Source: Mycobacterium pseudokansasii (GTDB lineage Bacteria; Actinomycetota; Actinomycetes; Mycobacteriales; Mycobacteriaceae). Taken from it: a DNA stretch of 64,000 nt. The notes beneath the pieces were generated by a model. It was not told the origin of the DNA. It searched no databases and saw only the letters and a list, made by a program, of their open reading frames with translations. Both the position numbers and the translations under genes were made by a program. The first letter of the stretch is position 1, and each line of letters starts with the position of its first letter. Shown here piece by piece: positions 1-8,500 of this stretch. The stretch is taken from NCBI RefSeq assembly GCF_900566075.1, contig NZ_UPHU01000001.1:124001-188000 (forward strand). The letters are read 5' to 3'.

Positions 1-938
1 CTGGCCCAGCCGGCGTCGAGCGGAAGCCCGCCGACGAGGGGGTTCATCACGACTTCCCTTCGGCCGCTGCGAATCTGGCCGATCAACTGCTCGGGTGTGA
101 GGATCTCGACGTTGTTCAGGCCCCGCAGCTCCTCGACCGAGCCGGCCGGCTGCTCGTTGGGTCGGGGCACGCCCGACCGCTTCCAGGCGCTGTATTCGGC
201 GGTCTCGTTCATGATGTAACTGCCGTAACGGGACCAGGCCTCGTCCGGGTCGGGGTGCAGGAGGGTGACGGTACTGCCGTTTTCGGGGTGATAGACAAAG
301 CCCTGTTTGCCCTGGTTGCGCAGCTCACGCTGATACACCGCCGCAAGTTCGGGCATCGCCATCGGCGGCGAGAACGGCAGCCCGAAGCGCGCGGCTCTCT
401 TGGCTGCCGCCGCCGTCATGCCGCCGACGAAGACGATCGGATGGGGGCGGGTATGCGGCTTCGGCGTGACGTTGATGAGTGCGCCCTCATACTCGAAGGG
501 CTCATCGCGCCACGCCTGGAGCATCACCGACAGACAGCGATCCATCAATGCGCCGCGTTGCGGCCAGTCCTTGCCGACGGCGTGGTATTCCTCAGGCCGG
601 TAACCCATTCCGGCTACCACGCTGAAGCGGCCCCGGGCCAGGTTGTCCAGCACGGCGATATCCTCGGCGAGCCGAATCGGATCGTAGAGCGGGACGATGA
701 GGGCGTTGATGCTGATCCGCACGCTGCGGGTGCGCCCGGCGACCGCAGCGGCCAGAATCAGCGGCGAGGGCAGCCAACCGGTCCTGGACAGGTGATGTTC
801 CTCGCCGCTGACCGCGGTGACGCCGTGGGTATCGGCGAACTCGGCCATCTCCAGTGCGGCCTGGTAGCGACCGGTGTGGCGGCCGGCAGGATCGGCGATA
901 TTGGTCATGTTCAGCCGTAGTGCGGTGAGCAGGCTCAT
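1..938 (-). CDS. LLM-class flavin-dependent oxidoreductase (3' end beyond window)
   Basis: Reading leftwards from an ATG at 936-938, the frame stays open to base 1, so about 312 residues are visible and the C-terminus is missing. The protein is a luciferase-like (LLM) oxidoreductase, of the kind that uses FMN or F420 as cofactor. Supporting features are the N-terminal barrel with 'EEHHLS' near residue 45, 'LAEDIAVLDNLARGR' near residue 90, 'VAGMGYRPEEY', and 'PIVFVGG' near residue 170. Its ATG overlaps the TGA of the upstream TetR gene (TGATG), so the two are probably one transcript and translationally coupled. The substrate cannot be read from the sequence; control by the adjacent TetR protein is inferred. 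Confidence 0.85.
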   Translation of the reverse strand, partial: MSLLTALRLNMTNIADPAGRHTGRYQAALEMAEFADTHGVTAVSGEEHHLSRTGWLPSPLILAAAVAGRTRSVRISINALIVPLYDPIRLAEDIAVLDNLARGRFSVVAGMGYRPEEYHAVGKDWPQRGALMDRCLSVMLQAWRDEPFEYEGALINVTPKPHTRPHPIVFVGGMTAAAAKRAARFGLPFSPPMAMPELAAVYQRELRNQGKQGFVYHPENGSTVTLLHPDPDEAWSRYGSYIMNETAEYSAWKRSGVPRPNEQPAGSVEELRGLNNVEILTPEQLIGQIRSGRREVVMNPLVGGLPLDAGWA

Positions 939-1597
939 CACTGCCCGCTGACCGGGTGGCTGGCACCCGTGAACAAGGTGCCCCGGATCAGTCTCTTTGC
1001 CGAGCCCAGCGTGGCTTCGTATGCCTCCGGCGCCAAACTGGCCGCCTGCTCGGACAGGCCGCGCGTCAGCGCGCAGATGGCCTCCACCGCTCCGGTCGGA
1101 CCGGTGTCCGGGGACAGCGCACCTTGCCCGTGCGCGTCCGCGACGATCTCGCTGACGACATCGCGCAGCGCCTTGGAACCCGGATACTTCGGACCTCCGC
1201 GCGACGACCGCGCATTGCTTTCGATGCGGACGGCGCGCAGGAACGCCGCCAGGTATGGGTAGTCGTGAATCAGCCGTGTCGACTCGTCCAGCACCGCATC
1301 GAGTCGGTCGACGACGTCGTCGGATTGGGCTGCGGCCGCACGCAGCCTTGGCAACACGATCTGCTCGATCTCCTCGCCGGTCGCGTTGAGCAGCTCGGAC
1401 TTGTTGGGGAAATAGTGATAAAGGCTGCCGCTGGTCATGTCGGCCGCTCGGGCGATCTCGCGGATCGTCGCCTGCGAGTAGCCGACCTCGGCCACGCAGC
1501 GCATGGCCGCGGCGATGATCCGTTGCCGAGTCTGCTCACCATGTGCGCCCACCGGTCGGCCCAATTGAGACCCCGACGCAGAAGAGCTAACGGTCAT
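938..1597 (-). CDS. TetR-family transcriptional regulator
   Basis: A 219-residue TetR regulator. The N-terminal helix-turn-helix is clear: 'TRQRIIAAAMRCVAEVGY', then 'TIREIARAADMTSGSLYHYF' and 'PNKSEL' at about residues 25-70. The rest is an all-helical ligand/dimer domain of normal length. It lies directly upstream of, and overlaps, the LLM oxidoreductase gene, so it probably controls that gene and itself. A second TetR gene starts about 125 bp away on the other strand. The two share 'QLGRPVGA' and almost the whole DNA-binding helix, so they look like a recent duplication. A 16-bp perfect palindrome lies between them. The inducer is unknown. Confidence 0.9.
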   Translation of the reverse strand: MTVSSSASGSQLGRPVGAHGEQTRQRIIAAAMRCVAEVGYSQATIREIARAADMTSGSLYHYFPNKSELLNATGEEIEQIVLPRLRAAAAQSDDVVDRLDAVLDESTRLIHDYPYLAAFLRAVRIESNARSSRGGPKYPGSKALRDVVSEIVADAHGQGALSPDTGPTGAVEAICALTRGLSEQAASLAPEAYEATLGSAKRLIRGTLFTGASHPVSGQ

Positions 1598-1670
1598 GCC
1601 GCGCGGCGTCCTCCGTTGGTCTGTCGGTCACCCACCGTCCGCCTGCGCGGACGCCGGAACTAATCGATCA

Positions 1671-1686
1671 GTCGAATATATTCGAC
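1671..1686. promoter_or_regulatory. 16-bp perfect palindrome, candidate TetR operator
   Basis: The sequence GTCGAATATATTCGAC is an exact palindrome in the 125-bp gap between two divergent TetR genes. Its position and symmetry fit a TetR dimer site that could serve both promoters. The near-identical recognition helices of the two regulators suggest that both could bind it. This is inference from position and symmetry; no consensus was matched. Confidence 0.55.
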
Positions 1687-1722
1687 CGTGTCGAACCATG
1701 CCGCCCTCCAGGGCGGCCAACC

Positions 1723-2400
1723 ATGCCAGTGAGGAACACCCCCACCATGACCCGGGCACAGCTTGGTCGCCCCGTCGGCGCCAGCGGCGAGGAGACCCGC
1801 CAGCGCATCATCGTTGCGACGATGCGGTGCGTGGCCGAGGTCGGCTACTCGCAGGCGACGATCCGCGAGATCGCCCGGATGGCCGACATGACCAGCGCCA
1901 GCCTGTACAACTACTTTCCGAACAAGTCGGAACTGATCAAGGCGACGATCGCGGCCAGGGCCGAGGCCGCCATGCCACGGCTGCGAACGGCGGCGCAAGG
2001 CCCCGGCGACGTGGTCGAGCGGATCGAAGCAGTGCTCGACGAATGTGGCCAATTGATGCGTGAATACCCGGATCTGGCCGCCTTCGAGTGGGCGATCCGG
2101 GCGGGAAACATCGTGGGCTCCGATTGGCCCGCGGCCGCCGAGGTGGGTGATCGCGGATTCACGACGTTCCGCGAGATCATCGAGGGCATCGTCGGGGACG
2201 CTCATCAGCGCGGCGAACTCGCTGATCCCGATCCGCAGGCCACGGTGGAGGCGATCTATGCACTCATCTACGGGTTGACCGAGTTGGCCGCCACCCTGCC
2301 GCCTAAGGAGTACCAGGCGGCGCTGAGCTCGGCCAAGGTATTGGTCAGAGGCGCGTTGTTCGGCCCTAGGTCCGCGGCACACCGTGGCCCGTCATCCTGA
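1723..2400 (+). CDS. TetR-family transcriptional regulator (paralogue)
   Basis: A 225-residue TetR regulator that is a close paralogue of the divergent neighbour. Both contain 'QLGRPVGA', 'QRII', 'MRCVAEVGYSQATIREIAR' and 'MTS.SLY.YFPNKSEL'. The helix-turn-helix covers about residues 25-72 and the C-terminal half is a normal-length ligand domain. Two starts are possible: ATG at 1723, or ATG at 1747, which has GAGGA 11 nt upstream and would give 217 residues. No target gene follows on the same strand; the next 400 bp are repetitive intergenic DNA. It may act on the divergent TetR/LLM unit through the shared palindrome. Confidence 0.88.
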   Translation: MPVRNTPTMTRAQLGRPVGASGEETRQRIIVATMRCVAEVGYSQATIREIARMADMTSASLYNYFPNKSELIKATIAARAEAAMPRLRTAAQGPGDVVERIEAVLDECGQLMREYPDLAAFEWAIRAGNIVGSDWPAAAEVGDRGFTTFREIIEGIVGDAHQRGELADPDPQATVEAIYALIYGLTELAATLPPKEYQAALSSAKVLVRGALFGPRSAAHRGPSS

Positions 2401-2429
2401 TTGCCGCAGATGCCGTCTCGCTGGTGCCG

Positions 2430-2670
2430 AGCGTGAGCTGAGGGCGTCGAGTGTGCCGCCAGGGCGTCGGGTGTGAGCTGACGGCGTCGAGCGTGCCGCC
2501 ATGGCGGTCCGACCGCGAAATCCCCGCCCTGCGTGCACGCTCAAAGCCGTAACCGCACGCTCGATACGGCAGCACGGCAGCACGCTCGATACGGCAAGCA
2601 CGCTCAGCACGGCAGCACGCTCGATACGGCAGCACGGCAGCACGGCAGCACGGCAGCACGGCAGCATTCG
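2430..2670. repeat. Dispersed intergenic repeat, copy 1, with short tandem expansion
   Basis: This fills the gap between the TetR gene and the alcohol dehydrogenase. It starts with two degenerate copies of a GGCGTCGAGYGTGCCGCC-like unit. A core follows at about 2500-2565, with 'GCGAAATCCCCGCCCTGCG', then 'CTCAAAGCCGT' and 'CACGCTCGATACGGC'. From about 2555 to 2666 it degenerates into tandem CACGCTCGATACGGCAG and CACGGCAG units. The core is homologous to DNA at 12126-12245 (same orientation) and 19615-19816 (inverted). No convincing protein is encoded here. It looks like a mobile or structural intergenic repeat rather than a gene. Confidence 0.7.
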
Positions 2671-2817
2671 ACCCGGTGAGCATGTGAGTCGACAGATGAC
2701 GGACGTCGCCCGACTCGAGCCGACACAGCCTACGAGAAGCGTCCCACCGGGCGATTGCGGCGGGCACTTTTCATGAACCACCGCCTGCCCGTTGGGAAAC
2801 GCGGGACCGAGCGCGTC

Positions 2818-3975
2818 TCAGCCCAAGTCGAAATCGATGACTCCGCGGATCAATTCACCCGCGGCGAGATCGGCGTAGGCGTTGTTGATCTCGGCGAGCG
2901 CGTACCGCTTGGTGATCATCTCGTCGAGCAGGAGGTGCCCGGATTCGTACAGCCCGGCCAGAAGCGGAATGTCGCTCTTGGGATTGCAGGAGCCGAACAC
3001 TGTGCCGCACAACGTCTTATTCATCAAAATGAAATCCTGCAAGGTGAGGTCGACCGACGATGTCTTTGGTGCGGGCAGGCCGGTGAGCACGCAGGTGCCG
3101 CCCTTGCGGGTGAGCTTCAGCGCCGCGTCGACGTCGGCCGCTTCTATCATCGCGGGGCAGACGACGACGGCGTCGGCCATCACGCCGTGGGTTAGTTCGC
3201 GCACCAACTCGAGCGCTTCGGGCGCCGTCGCCACCGCATGGGTGGCCCCGAATGCCGGCGCGGACGTGCGCTTGAATTCAACGGGGTCGACGGCCACGAT
3301 GCGGGCGGCACCACTGATCCGCGCGCCCTGGATGGCCGCGGTGCCGATCCCGCCGGCGCCGATCACCACCACGGTGTCGCCACCGCGCACCCCGGCGCGG
3401 CGGGCCGCCGAACCGTATCCGGTCGGAACTGCGCATGCCAGCAGCGCGGCGGGCACCAACGGGAAACCGGGATCGATCTTGACCAGCGAATCGGCCGACA
3501 CAACGGTGTGTTCGGCAAACGCTCCAATCTTGGATATGTGTCCCAGGTTGCGCCCGTCAACGGTGTGGTGGCGAAATGTGCCGTCGGTCGGCATGCCGGG
3601 TGCGAGCGTCCCGGCTCCGGTGTCGCAGAGGTATTCCATGCCTGAGGCACACCATCGGCACTGACCGCACACGGCGACGAACGACGTCACCACATGGTCG
3701 CCGGGCGCGAAGCGCCGGACTCCCTCGCCGACCTCGACCACAACGCCCGAGCCTTCGTGTCCGCCGATCGTCGGCGACATCGCCGGGAGCCCCAGGCAAC
3801 GCAGCGTTTCTGCCGGGGGAGCCAGCCTGCCCTGGCGGATGTGCTCGTCGGAGTGGCACAACCCGGTGGCCGCGAGACGCACCAGGACTTCGCCGGAACG
3901 GGGCGGATCCAGGTCGAACTCTTCGACCGTCCACGGGCGGCCGTACTCGTAGAGAATGGCGGCGCGGCTTCTCAT
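2818..3975 (-). CDS. Zinc-dependent alcohol dehydrogenase (AdhD-like)
   Basis: A 385-residue medium-chain dehydrogenase that oxidises an alcohol or reduces an aldehyde with a nicotinamide cofactor. Visible features are the catalytic zinc ligands in 'GLCHSDEH' (near residue 40) and 'GGHEGSGVV' (near 70), the structural-zinc cysteines in 'CGQCRWCASGMEYLC' (near 100), and the Rossmann motif 'VVIGAGGIGTAAIQGA' (near 200). The pattern resembles the NDMA-dependent/AdhD family. The start chosen is ATG 3973-3975, because GAGGGA sits just upstream; a further in-frame ATG at 4029 has no such site. Two ATCAATCGATTGAT-type palindromes lie upstream, between it and a divergent PE_PGRS gene. Confidence 0.9.
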   Translation of the reverse strand: MRSRAAILYEYGRPWTVEEFDLDPPRSGEVLVRLAATGLCHSDEHIRQGRLAPPAETLRCLGLPAMSPTIGGHEGSGVVVEVGEGVRRFAPGDHVVTSFVAVCGQCRWCASGMEYLCDTGAGTLAPGMPTDGTFRHHTVDGRNLGHISKIGAFAEHTVVSADSLVKIDPGFPLVPAALLACAVPTGYGSAARRAGVRGGDTVVVIGAGGIGTAAIQGARISGAARIVAVDPVEFKRTSAPAFGATHAVATAPEALELVRELTHGVMADAVVVCPAMIEAADVDAALKLTRKGGTCVLTGLPAPKTSSVDLTLQDFILMNKTLCGTVFGSCNPKSDIPLLAGLYESGHLLLDEMITKRYALAEINNAYADLAAGELIRGVIDFDLG

Positions 3976-4024
3976 GGATCCCTCGCATCCAACATGGCTC
4001 CCCAGAACAGCGGGACGACATACT

Positions 4025-4096
4025 ATCAATCGATTGATTATTTGGTTGATAGCGACACCGGGACCTGCTTCGGACCGATACCATCAAGCGATTGAT
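4025..4096. promoter_or_regulatory. Pair of ATCAATCGATTGAT-type palindromes between divergent genes
   Basis: The 14-bp exact palindrome ATCAATCGATTGAT occupies 4025-4038. A near copy, ATCAAGCGATTGAT, occupies 4083-4096, 58 bp away. The first lies about 50 bp upstream of the alcohol dehydrogenase ATG and the second 26 bp upstream of the PE_PGRS ATG. Each could therefore sit on one of the two divergent promoters and bind the same dimeric repressor. The repressor is not identified. The neighbouring TetR genes are candidates only by proximity. Confidence 0.6.
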
Positions 4097-4121
4097 TATA
4101 TAGCTCGCTGGAGGAGCGTCG

Positions 4122-5843
4122 ATGTCGTACGTGGTGGCGGTTCCACAGCTGTTGTCGTCAGCGGCGACCGAATTGGCAACCATGGGCGCGGCGCTGCAGT
4201 CCGCGACCACGGCGGCAGCGCTGCCAACCACCGCAATACCGGCAGCCGCTGAGGACGAGGTCTCGGCGGCGGTGGCGTCGCTGTTCGCCGCGTATGCCGG
4301 CGAATATCAGGCCCTGAGCGCGCGGGTCAGCGATTTTCACCAGCAGTTCGTGGAGTCGCTGACGGCGGGTGCGGGATCGTATGCGGCCGCCGAATCGGCC
4401 AACGCCAATCCGCTGGCGCAGGCGGCGCTCAACCTGATCAACTCGCCCGCGCAGACCCTGCTGGGTCGTCCGCTGATCGGTGACGGTGCCAACGGGGCGC
4501 CCGGCACCGGGCACGACGGCGGTCCGGGCGGGTTGCTGTACGGCAATGGCGGCGACGGCGGCTCGGGCGGGGCCGGTCAGGCCGGAGGCGACGGCGGCAG
4601 CGCCGGTCTGATCGGCAACGGCGGCGCCGGTGGCCGAGGCGGTGCCGGTGTTGCTGGCGCTTCGGGCGTTTCGGGGGCCCCGCCCGGCGGACGGGGCGGA
4701 GCCGGGGGTGTGCTGTGGGGCAACGGCGGCAGCGGCGGCCCCGGCGGGGCCGGTGTGCCGGGCAGCGCGGCCGGCGCCGGCGGTGTCGGCGGCCCCGCCC
4801 AGCTGATCGGTGACGGCGGCAACGGCGGCATGGGCGGCTCGGGAGCCGACCCGGGCCCGGGCGGAGCCGGCGGCGCCGGCGGACGGCTGGCCGGCCATGC
4901 CGGTTCCACCGGGGCGCCCGGCACCCGGGTCAGTGCGCCCGGCAATCCGGGTGGTCCGCCGGATCCCGGCGGGCCGGTTGATCCCGGTCAGAACGCGGTC
5001 GACGCGGCCCGTTCCGGCGACCTCGCCTCGTCGAACGGGGGAACCATCACCGACGGTGCCCTCAAGGAGATATCGGGCGTCGACGCCGGCATCAGAAATC
5101 CTAATGTTGTTTGGGTGCATAATGATTCGGGGGACTCGGCGCGAATCTTCGCCGTTGACGCAAAGACCGGCCAAACCTTGGGCAGCTACACGCTTGGTGG
5201 CGCGAAAGCTGTCGACTGGGAAGACATCGAGGTCGCCACCGCGGCCGACGGCAGGTCCTACATCTATGTGGGCGACATCGGCGACAACGGATTGTCGCGC
5301 AGCGATGTCGTCATCTACCGCGTCCCCGAGCCGACGGTGACCGGCACGGCGACCAACCCCACGAACACAACGTTGACGGGAGTCGATCAGCTTCGACTTG
5401 TCTATCCCAATGGAGAAAAGATCAATTCCGAGTCGCTGGCCGTCGATCCGCGTTCGGGCAACCTGATGGTCATCGAGAAGACCAGTGCCAACAGTTCCCG
5501 CGTCTATTCCGCTCCGGCAACTGCGTGGGGAAGTTCCGGTGATGCGACGCTGCAACAAGTCGCGACTCTGGACATGTCGCATACCAACTCGAAACTCGTC
5601 ACCAGCGCCGACTTTTCACCCGACGGCTCGGAATTGGCCGTCCGCACCTATCGCGATGTGCTGCTGTGGAATCGGGACCCGAACAGCAGCGCCTGGTCGC
5701 CGTTCAGCCAGCAGCCCGCTATGGGGCCGGCGGTTCCGAATGAATCCCAGGGTGAGGCGATCGCCTTCCATCCGGACGGGGCCGGCTACGTCACGGTGAG
5801 TGAGGGGACAAACCAGACCCTGCACAATTTCGACGCGCCGTGA
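4122..5843 (+). CDS. PE_PGRS protein with C-terminal beta-propeller-like domain
   Basis: A 573-residue protein in three parts. Residues 1-93 are a typical PE domain ('[19 protein letters not shown]', with YxxxD/E-like '[11 protein letters not shown]'), which normally directs ESX-5 secretion. Residues about 115-275 are Gly-Gly-x PGRS repeats introduced by '[13 protein letters not shown]'. Residues about 290-573 are not PGRS: they contain '[18 protein letters not shown]', 'DWEDIEV', '[11 protein letters not shown]', '[17 protein letters not shown]' and '[11 protein letters not shown]', the pattern of a beta-propeller related to phytase-like or esterase-like propellers. This suggests a secreted or surface enzyme or binding module. 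GGAGGAG upstream supports the start. The catalytic activity is unknown. Confidence 0.88.
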   Translation: MSYVVAVPQLLSSAATELATMGAALQSATTAAALPTTAIPAAAEDEVSAAVASLFAAYAGEYQALSARVSDFHQQFVESLTAGAGSYAAAESANANPLAQAALNLINSPAQTLLGRPLIGDGANGAPGTGHDGGPGGLLYGNGGDGGSGGAGQAGGDGGSAGLIGNGGAGGRGGAGVAGASGVSGAPPGGRGGAGGVLWGNGGSGGPGGAGVPGSAAGAGGVGGPAQLIGDGGNGGMGGSGADPGPGGAGGAGGRLAGHAGSTGAPGTRVSAPGNPGGPPDPGGPVDPGQNAVDAARSGDLASSNGGTITDGALKEISGVDAGIRNPNVVWVHNDSGDSARIFAVDAKTGQTLGSYTLGGAKAVDWEDIEVATAADGRSYIYVGDIGDNGLSRSDVVIYRVPEPTVTGTATNPTNTTLTGVDQLRLVYPNGEKINSESLAVDPRSGNLMVIEKTSANSSRVYSAPATAWGSSGDATLQQVATLDMSHTNSKLVTSADFSPDGSELAVRTYRDVLLWNRDPNSSAWSPFSQQPAMGPAVPNESQGEAIAFHPDGAGYVTVSEGTNQTLHNFDAP

Positions 5844-5910
5844 CCTCGAGGGTACGTCGGTGGACCGGGCGAGAGACGCCGGTTGCGACGGCCGCGCACG
5901 AGAGAACAAG

Positions 5911-7497
5911 TCAGTGAATACCGGTAGATGGCTGGCCGCTGTGCTGCGCGGCACCACCGGGCTCGCCCGGTTCTGGTGTGATTGGGCGCGACGACATATG
6001 CCTCGGCACCATGGCTTTCGGCTTCTGGTACAAGGATGCCAACGGTATGAAAGTCATCCCCACCAGTACGACCGCCACCAGAAGCGCTGCGCTGTAGGCG
6101 TGCGAAAGGTCGCTCCGGGAAAGCTGTTGCGACATCACCGGTTGGTGGAGCTGGCTGGTCAGGATCACCGACAGGAGCGCGGTCCCCACCGCGGCCGCCA
6201 CCTGTTGATTGACCTTGATCATCGTCGAACCCCTGGCCATCTGATCCGGGGCCAGCGTCTGCATTGCCACCGCAACCAGCGGCATCCGGGTGGAGCCCAT
6301 GCCCAGCCCCAACATCGTCAGACCGGCCAGCAGCAGCGGCAGCGAATCGCGCTGGTGGGCAACGCCGTAAGCGAAGACACCCATGCCCGCGACGTTCAAC
6401 GTGACCCCGATGACAAGCACCCCGCGAGCGCCGCGTCGGTCCATCAACGTTCCCGCCAACGGCATACTCACCGCGGCACCGATTCCCCGAGGGACCACGC
6501 TCATCCCGGCTTGCAATGGTGTCTGGTTCAGCAGCTGCTGGAAGTAGCTGGGAAACAGCACCCCCGCGCCGAACGTGGCGACGATGTAGAAGAACATGGC
6601 GACATTGGTGAGCGTGAACGCTCGGTTGGTCAACAGGCGCAAATCGATCAGGGGCTTATCCGACCGGTAGAGGGCATGAAACACGAACCCGACGATCAAC
6701 GCCGTACCAACGGCCAGGGGTATCCAGACGTGCCCGTCGATCACGGTGCCGCGGTTTGGGATTTCGGATATCCCGTACAACAGCACCGGCAGGCCCGGTG
6801 ACAGCAGCAGCATCCCGATGACGTCGAAGGTTTCCGACGGTGCCGGGTCGTCGTCGGGCAACACGATTGCAGCAAGGCCGATTGCGGCCACACCGACCGG
6901 CAGGTTGATCCAGAAGATCCACTGCCAGCTGTAGCTGTCGATGAGCCAACCACCCAAGACAGGCCCGAATGCTGGCGCGAGCACCATCGGGATCCCCAGC
7001 ACGGCCATCACGCGGCCGACCCGTCTGGGACCTGCCTCGCGGTTCACGATGGTGAGGGTCAGCGTCGTGAGGATGCCACCACCAAGGCCCTGCAGCACCC
7101 GAGAGACGATCAGCACAGTGATGTTTGGCGCTACCGCGCACAGCAGTGAGCCCAGTGTGAAGGCGACAACGGAACCGATGAAGATTCGTTTTGTGCCGAA
7201 TCGATCGGCTGCCCAGCCAGTCAGCGGGATTACCGCGGCCAACGCCAGCGTGTAACCGGTGATCGTCCAGGAAACGACGGCCTGGGTCGATCCGAAGGTG
7301 GTGACAAACGTGCGTTGTGCGACGGTGACAACGGTGGTGTCCAAAAGATTCATGAACGAGCCGAGGACGCACACCCCGGCTATCCACCACAGCCTGGCGT
7401 CGAGCTTGTCCGCATTGCCGTGTTGATCTCGGCTCGCGGAGTCAGAGGGCAGGCCGGGCTGCCGCCCGCCCGGGCGCCGTATCACCGTAATTCCCAC
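5911..7497 (-). CDS. MFS multidrug transporter, DHA2 (EmrB/QacA-like) family
   Basis: About 528 residues with roughly 14 hydrophobic segments, a drug:proton antiporter of the inner membrane. Family marks are 'MNLLDTTVVTVAQ' in the first helix, 'TGYTLALAAVIPLTGWAADRFGTKR' (split between helix 2 and the A-loop), 'VLQGLGGG', and 'GPVLGGWLID' (antiporter motif C region). The start is a GTG at 7495-7497; a second GTG at 7485 is possible. The start overlaps by 16 bp the end of the degenerate NadR-like gene upstream, so the two are probably co-transcribed. The open frame extends much further upstream, but that part is out-of-frame NadR sequence. The drug substrate is unknown. Confidence 0.88.
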   Translation of the reverse strand: MGITVIRRPGGRQPGLPSDSASRDQHGNADKLDARLWWIAGVCVLGSFMNLLDTTVVTVAQRTFVTTFGSTQAVVSWTITGYTLALAAVIPLTGWAADRFGTKRIFIGSVVAFTLGSLLCAVAPNITVLIVSRVLQGLGGGILTTLTLTIVNREAGPRRVGRVMAVLGIPMVLAPAFGPVLGGWLIDSYSWQWIFWINLPVGVAAIGLAAIVLPDDDPAPSETFDVIGMLLLSPGLPVLLYGISEIPNRGTVIDGHVWIPLAVGTALIVGFVFHALYRSDKPLIDLRLLTNRAFTLTNVAMFFYIVATFGAGVLFPSYFQQLLNQTPLQAGMSVVPRGIGAAVSMPLAGTLMDRRGARGVLVIGVTLNVAGMGVFAYGVAHQRDSLPLLLAGLTMLGLGMGSTRMPLVAVAMQTLAPDQMARGSTMIKVNQQVAAAVGTALLSVILTSQLHQPVMSQQLSRSDLSHAYSAALLVAVVLVGMTFIPLASLYQKPKAMVPRHMSSRPITPEPGEPGGAAQHSGQPSTGIH

Positions 7498-8375
7498 GCG
7501 CGGTGAGAAGGTGTCAGTTTTTCGACCGCGCGCAGGGCCGTCGCAGTCCGCTCCTCCCAGCCGCCATTGACAACGACGAATGGTCGTCTCACCGCGCGCA
7601 GAGCGCGCTCGCAGCGGGCGACGAAGTTGACGCCCGCGCTGAGCGGATAAGTCACGCCGGCCGTGTCCGACGACGTATCGGGCGTCATGAGGAGGGTGAG
7701 AGCGTATGGGCGCCTGGCCAATTCGCGGAGAGCCTGGGGGCAGCCTCCCGACAGCAACTCGGCCCACACGGTGGTAGCCAGCGGATCGGTAGCACAGATC
7801 AGCACTCGATCGGCGTCGCGCGCCAAGGCTTCCTCCGAAGCGATCTGTCCGCGAACGATTTCGGTCCAATCCAGGCCTGCCGACGTGTCTACGTTCAAAT
7901 CTCTTGTCCTCGACGATTCGGGAACCCATTTCGTCCCGAGCTTTTCCGCGAGCGCCCTGGCGAGGGCACTCGCCTCGGTGGGATCGGCGCTGAGGATGCT
8001 GACCCGTTTCACAAAGGCGGGCCGCACGCAGCGTGGGATGTGCTGCCAGTGCGCAAACGGGTCCGCGCGGATGCACGTTGCACTGACCGGAACGACTGTG
8101 CGCGCCTGGTCGACTGACACGAAACGTGCTCCAAGAATTCGGGCGAAGTCCGCGCCGTAAGGCTCGGAGGCAAAGACGAAGTCGGGACGCACTGGGAGGA
8201 CCTCCTCCAACCCCGCCTTCCACCTGGCCCAGGACGGCGTTTGCTCCGACGGATCCCGCAGGTTCTCGATGGACAGACGAATCACGCGATCGAAAGGGAA
8301 CAGCTCACACATCCATGCCAAGCGTTGGCTGCCCGATATCGGGTCGCCGGCCTGTACCGAAATGACGCCTCTCAT
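7482..8375 (-). pseudogene. NadR-like NMN adenylyltransferase/kinase remnant, N-terminally truncated
   Basis: About 297 codons that match the NadR architecture but lack its start. NadR proteins begin with a nucleotidyltransferase domain carrying an HxGH motif; here translation can only begin after it. The remainder is recognisable: 'QRLAWMCELFPFDRV', 'EPYGADFARILGARFV', 'VPVSATCIRADP', 'IPRCVRPAFVKRVSI', 'RGQIASEEAL'. The kinase P-loop, expected as GxxxxGKST after 'KRVSI', reads 'SADPTEASAL', so the glycines and lysine are gone. Both active sites are thus damaged. It may be a decayed paralogue of a functional nadR elsewhere, or a protein with a new role. It directly precedes the MFS gene. Confidence 0.65.
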
Positions 8376-8500
8376 CCGGCTGCTGATGGATTGGAAGGGC
8401 GCTGATGGCGGTGGGTGCCGTCGGGGTTGTGGCAATCTGCGAGGGTGGCGGCCAGCTCGGCGAGTTGTTCGGGGCGAAACCGGCTGGCCTGGCGGGCCAG
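8372..8500 (-). pseudogene. Short fragment resembling a 13E12/DUF222 protein
   Basis: Immediately after the TAG of the SDR gene, the same frame reads 42 codons ('LARQASRFRPEQLAELAATL', then 'ADCHNPDGT') before a stop. The LNPDG-like segment after a helical stretch resembles the conserved middle of mycobacterial 13E12-repeat (DUF222) proteins, which are associated with REP13E12 mobile elements. Only this short piece remains. It lies at the boundary where the NadR-like gene lost its 5' end, which suggests an old insertion or recombination here. The match is from memory and is short. Confidence 0.4.

Noticed and set aside
3976..4029. Earlier start of the alcohol dehydrogenase at 4029
   Set aside because: It would overlap the palindromic operator and lacks a ribosome-binding site; ATG 3975 has GAGGGA upstream and the family's usual N-terminus.
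4158..5582. Long open frames on the minus strand opposite both PE_PGRS genes (also 36888-38039)
   Set aside because: They are the expected by-product of GGxGGN codon repeats (Ala/Pro/Arg-rich translations), with no start site or domain.
7498..8223. N-terminal extension of the MFS transporter (frame open to 8223)
   Set aside because: The extra 240 residues are Arg/Gly-rich, non-hydrophobic and out of frame with the NadR-like sequence that occupies this DNA.
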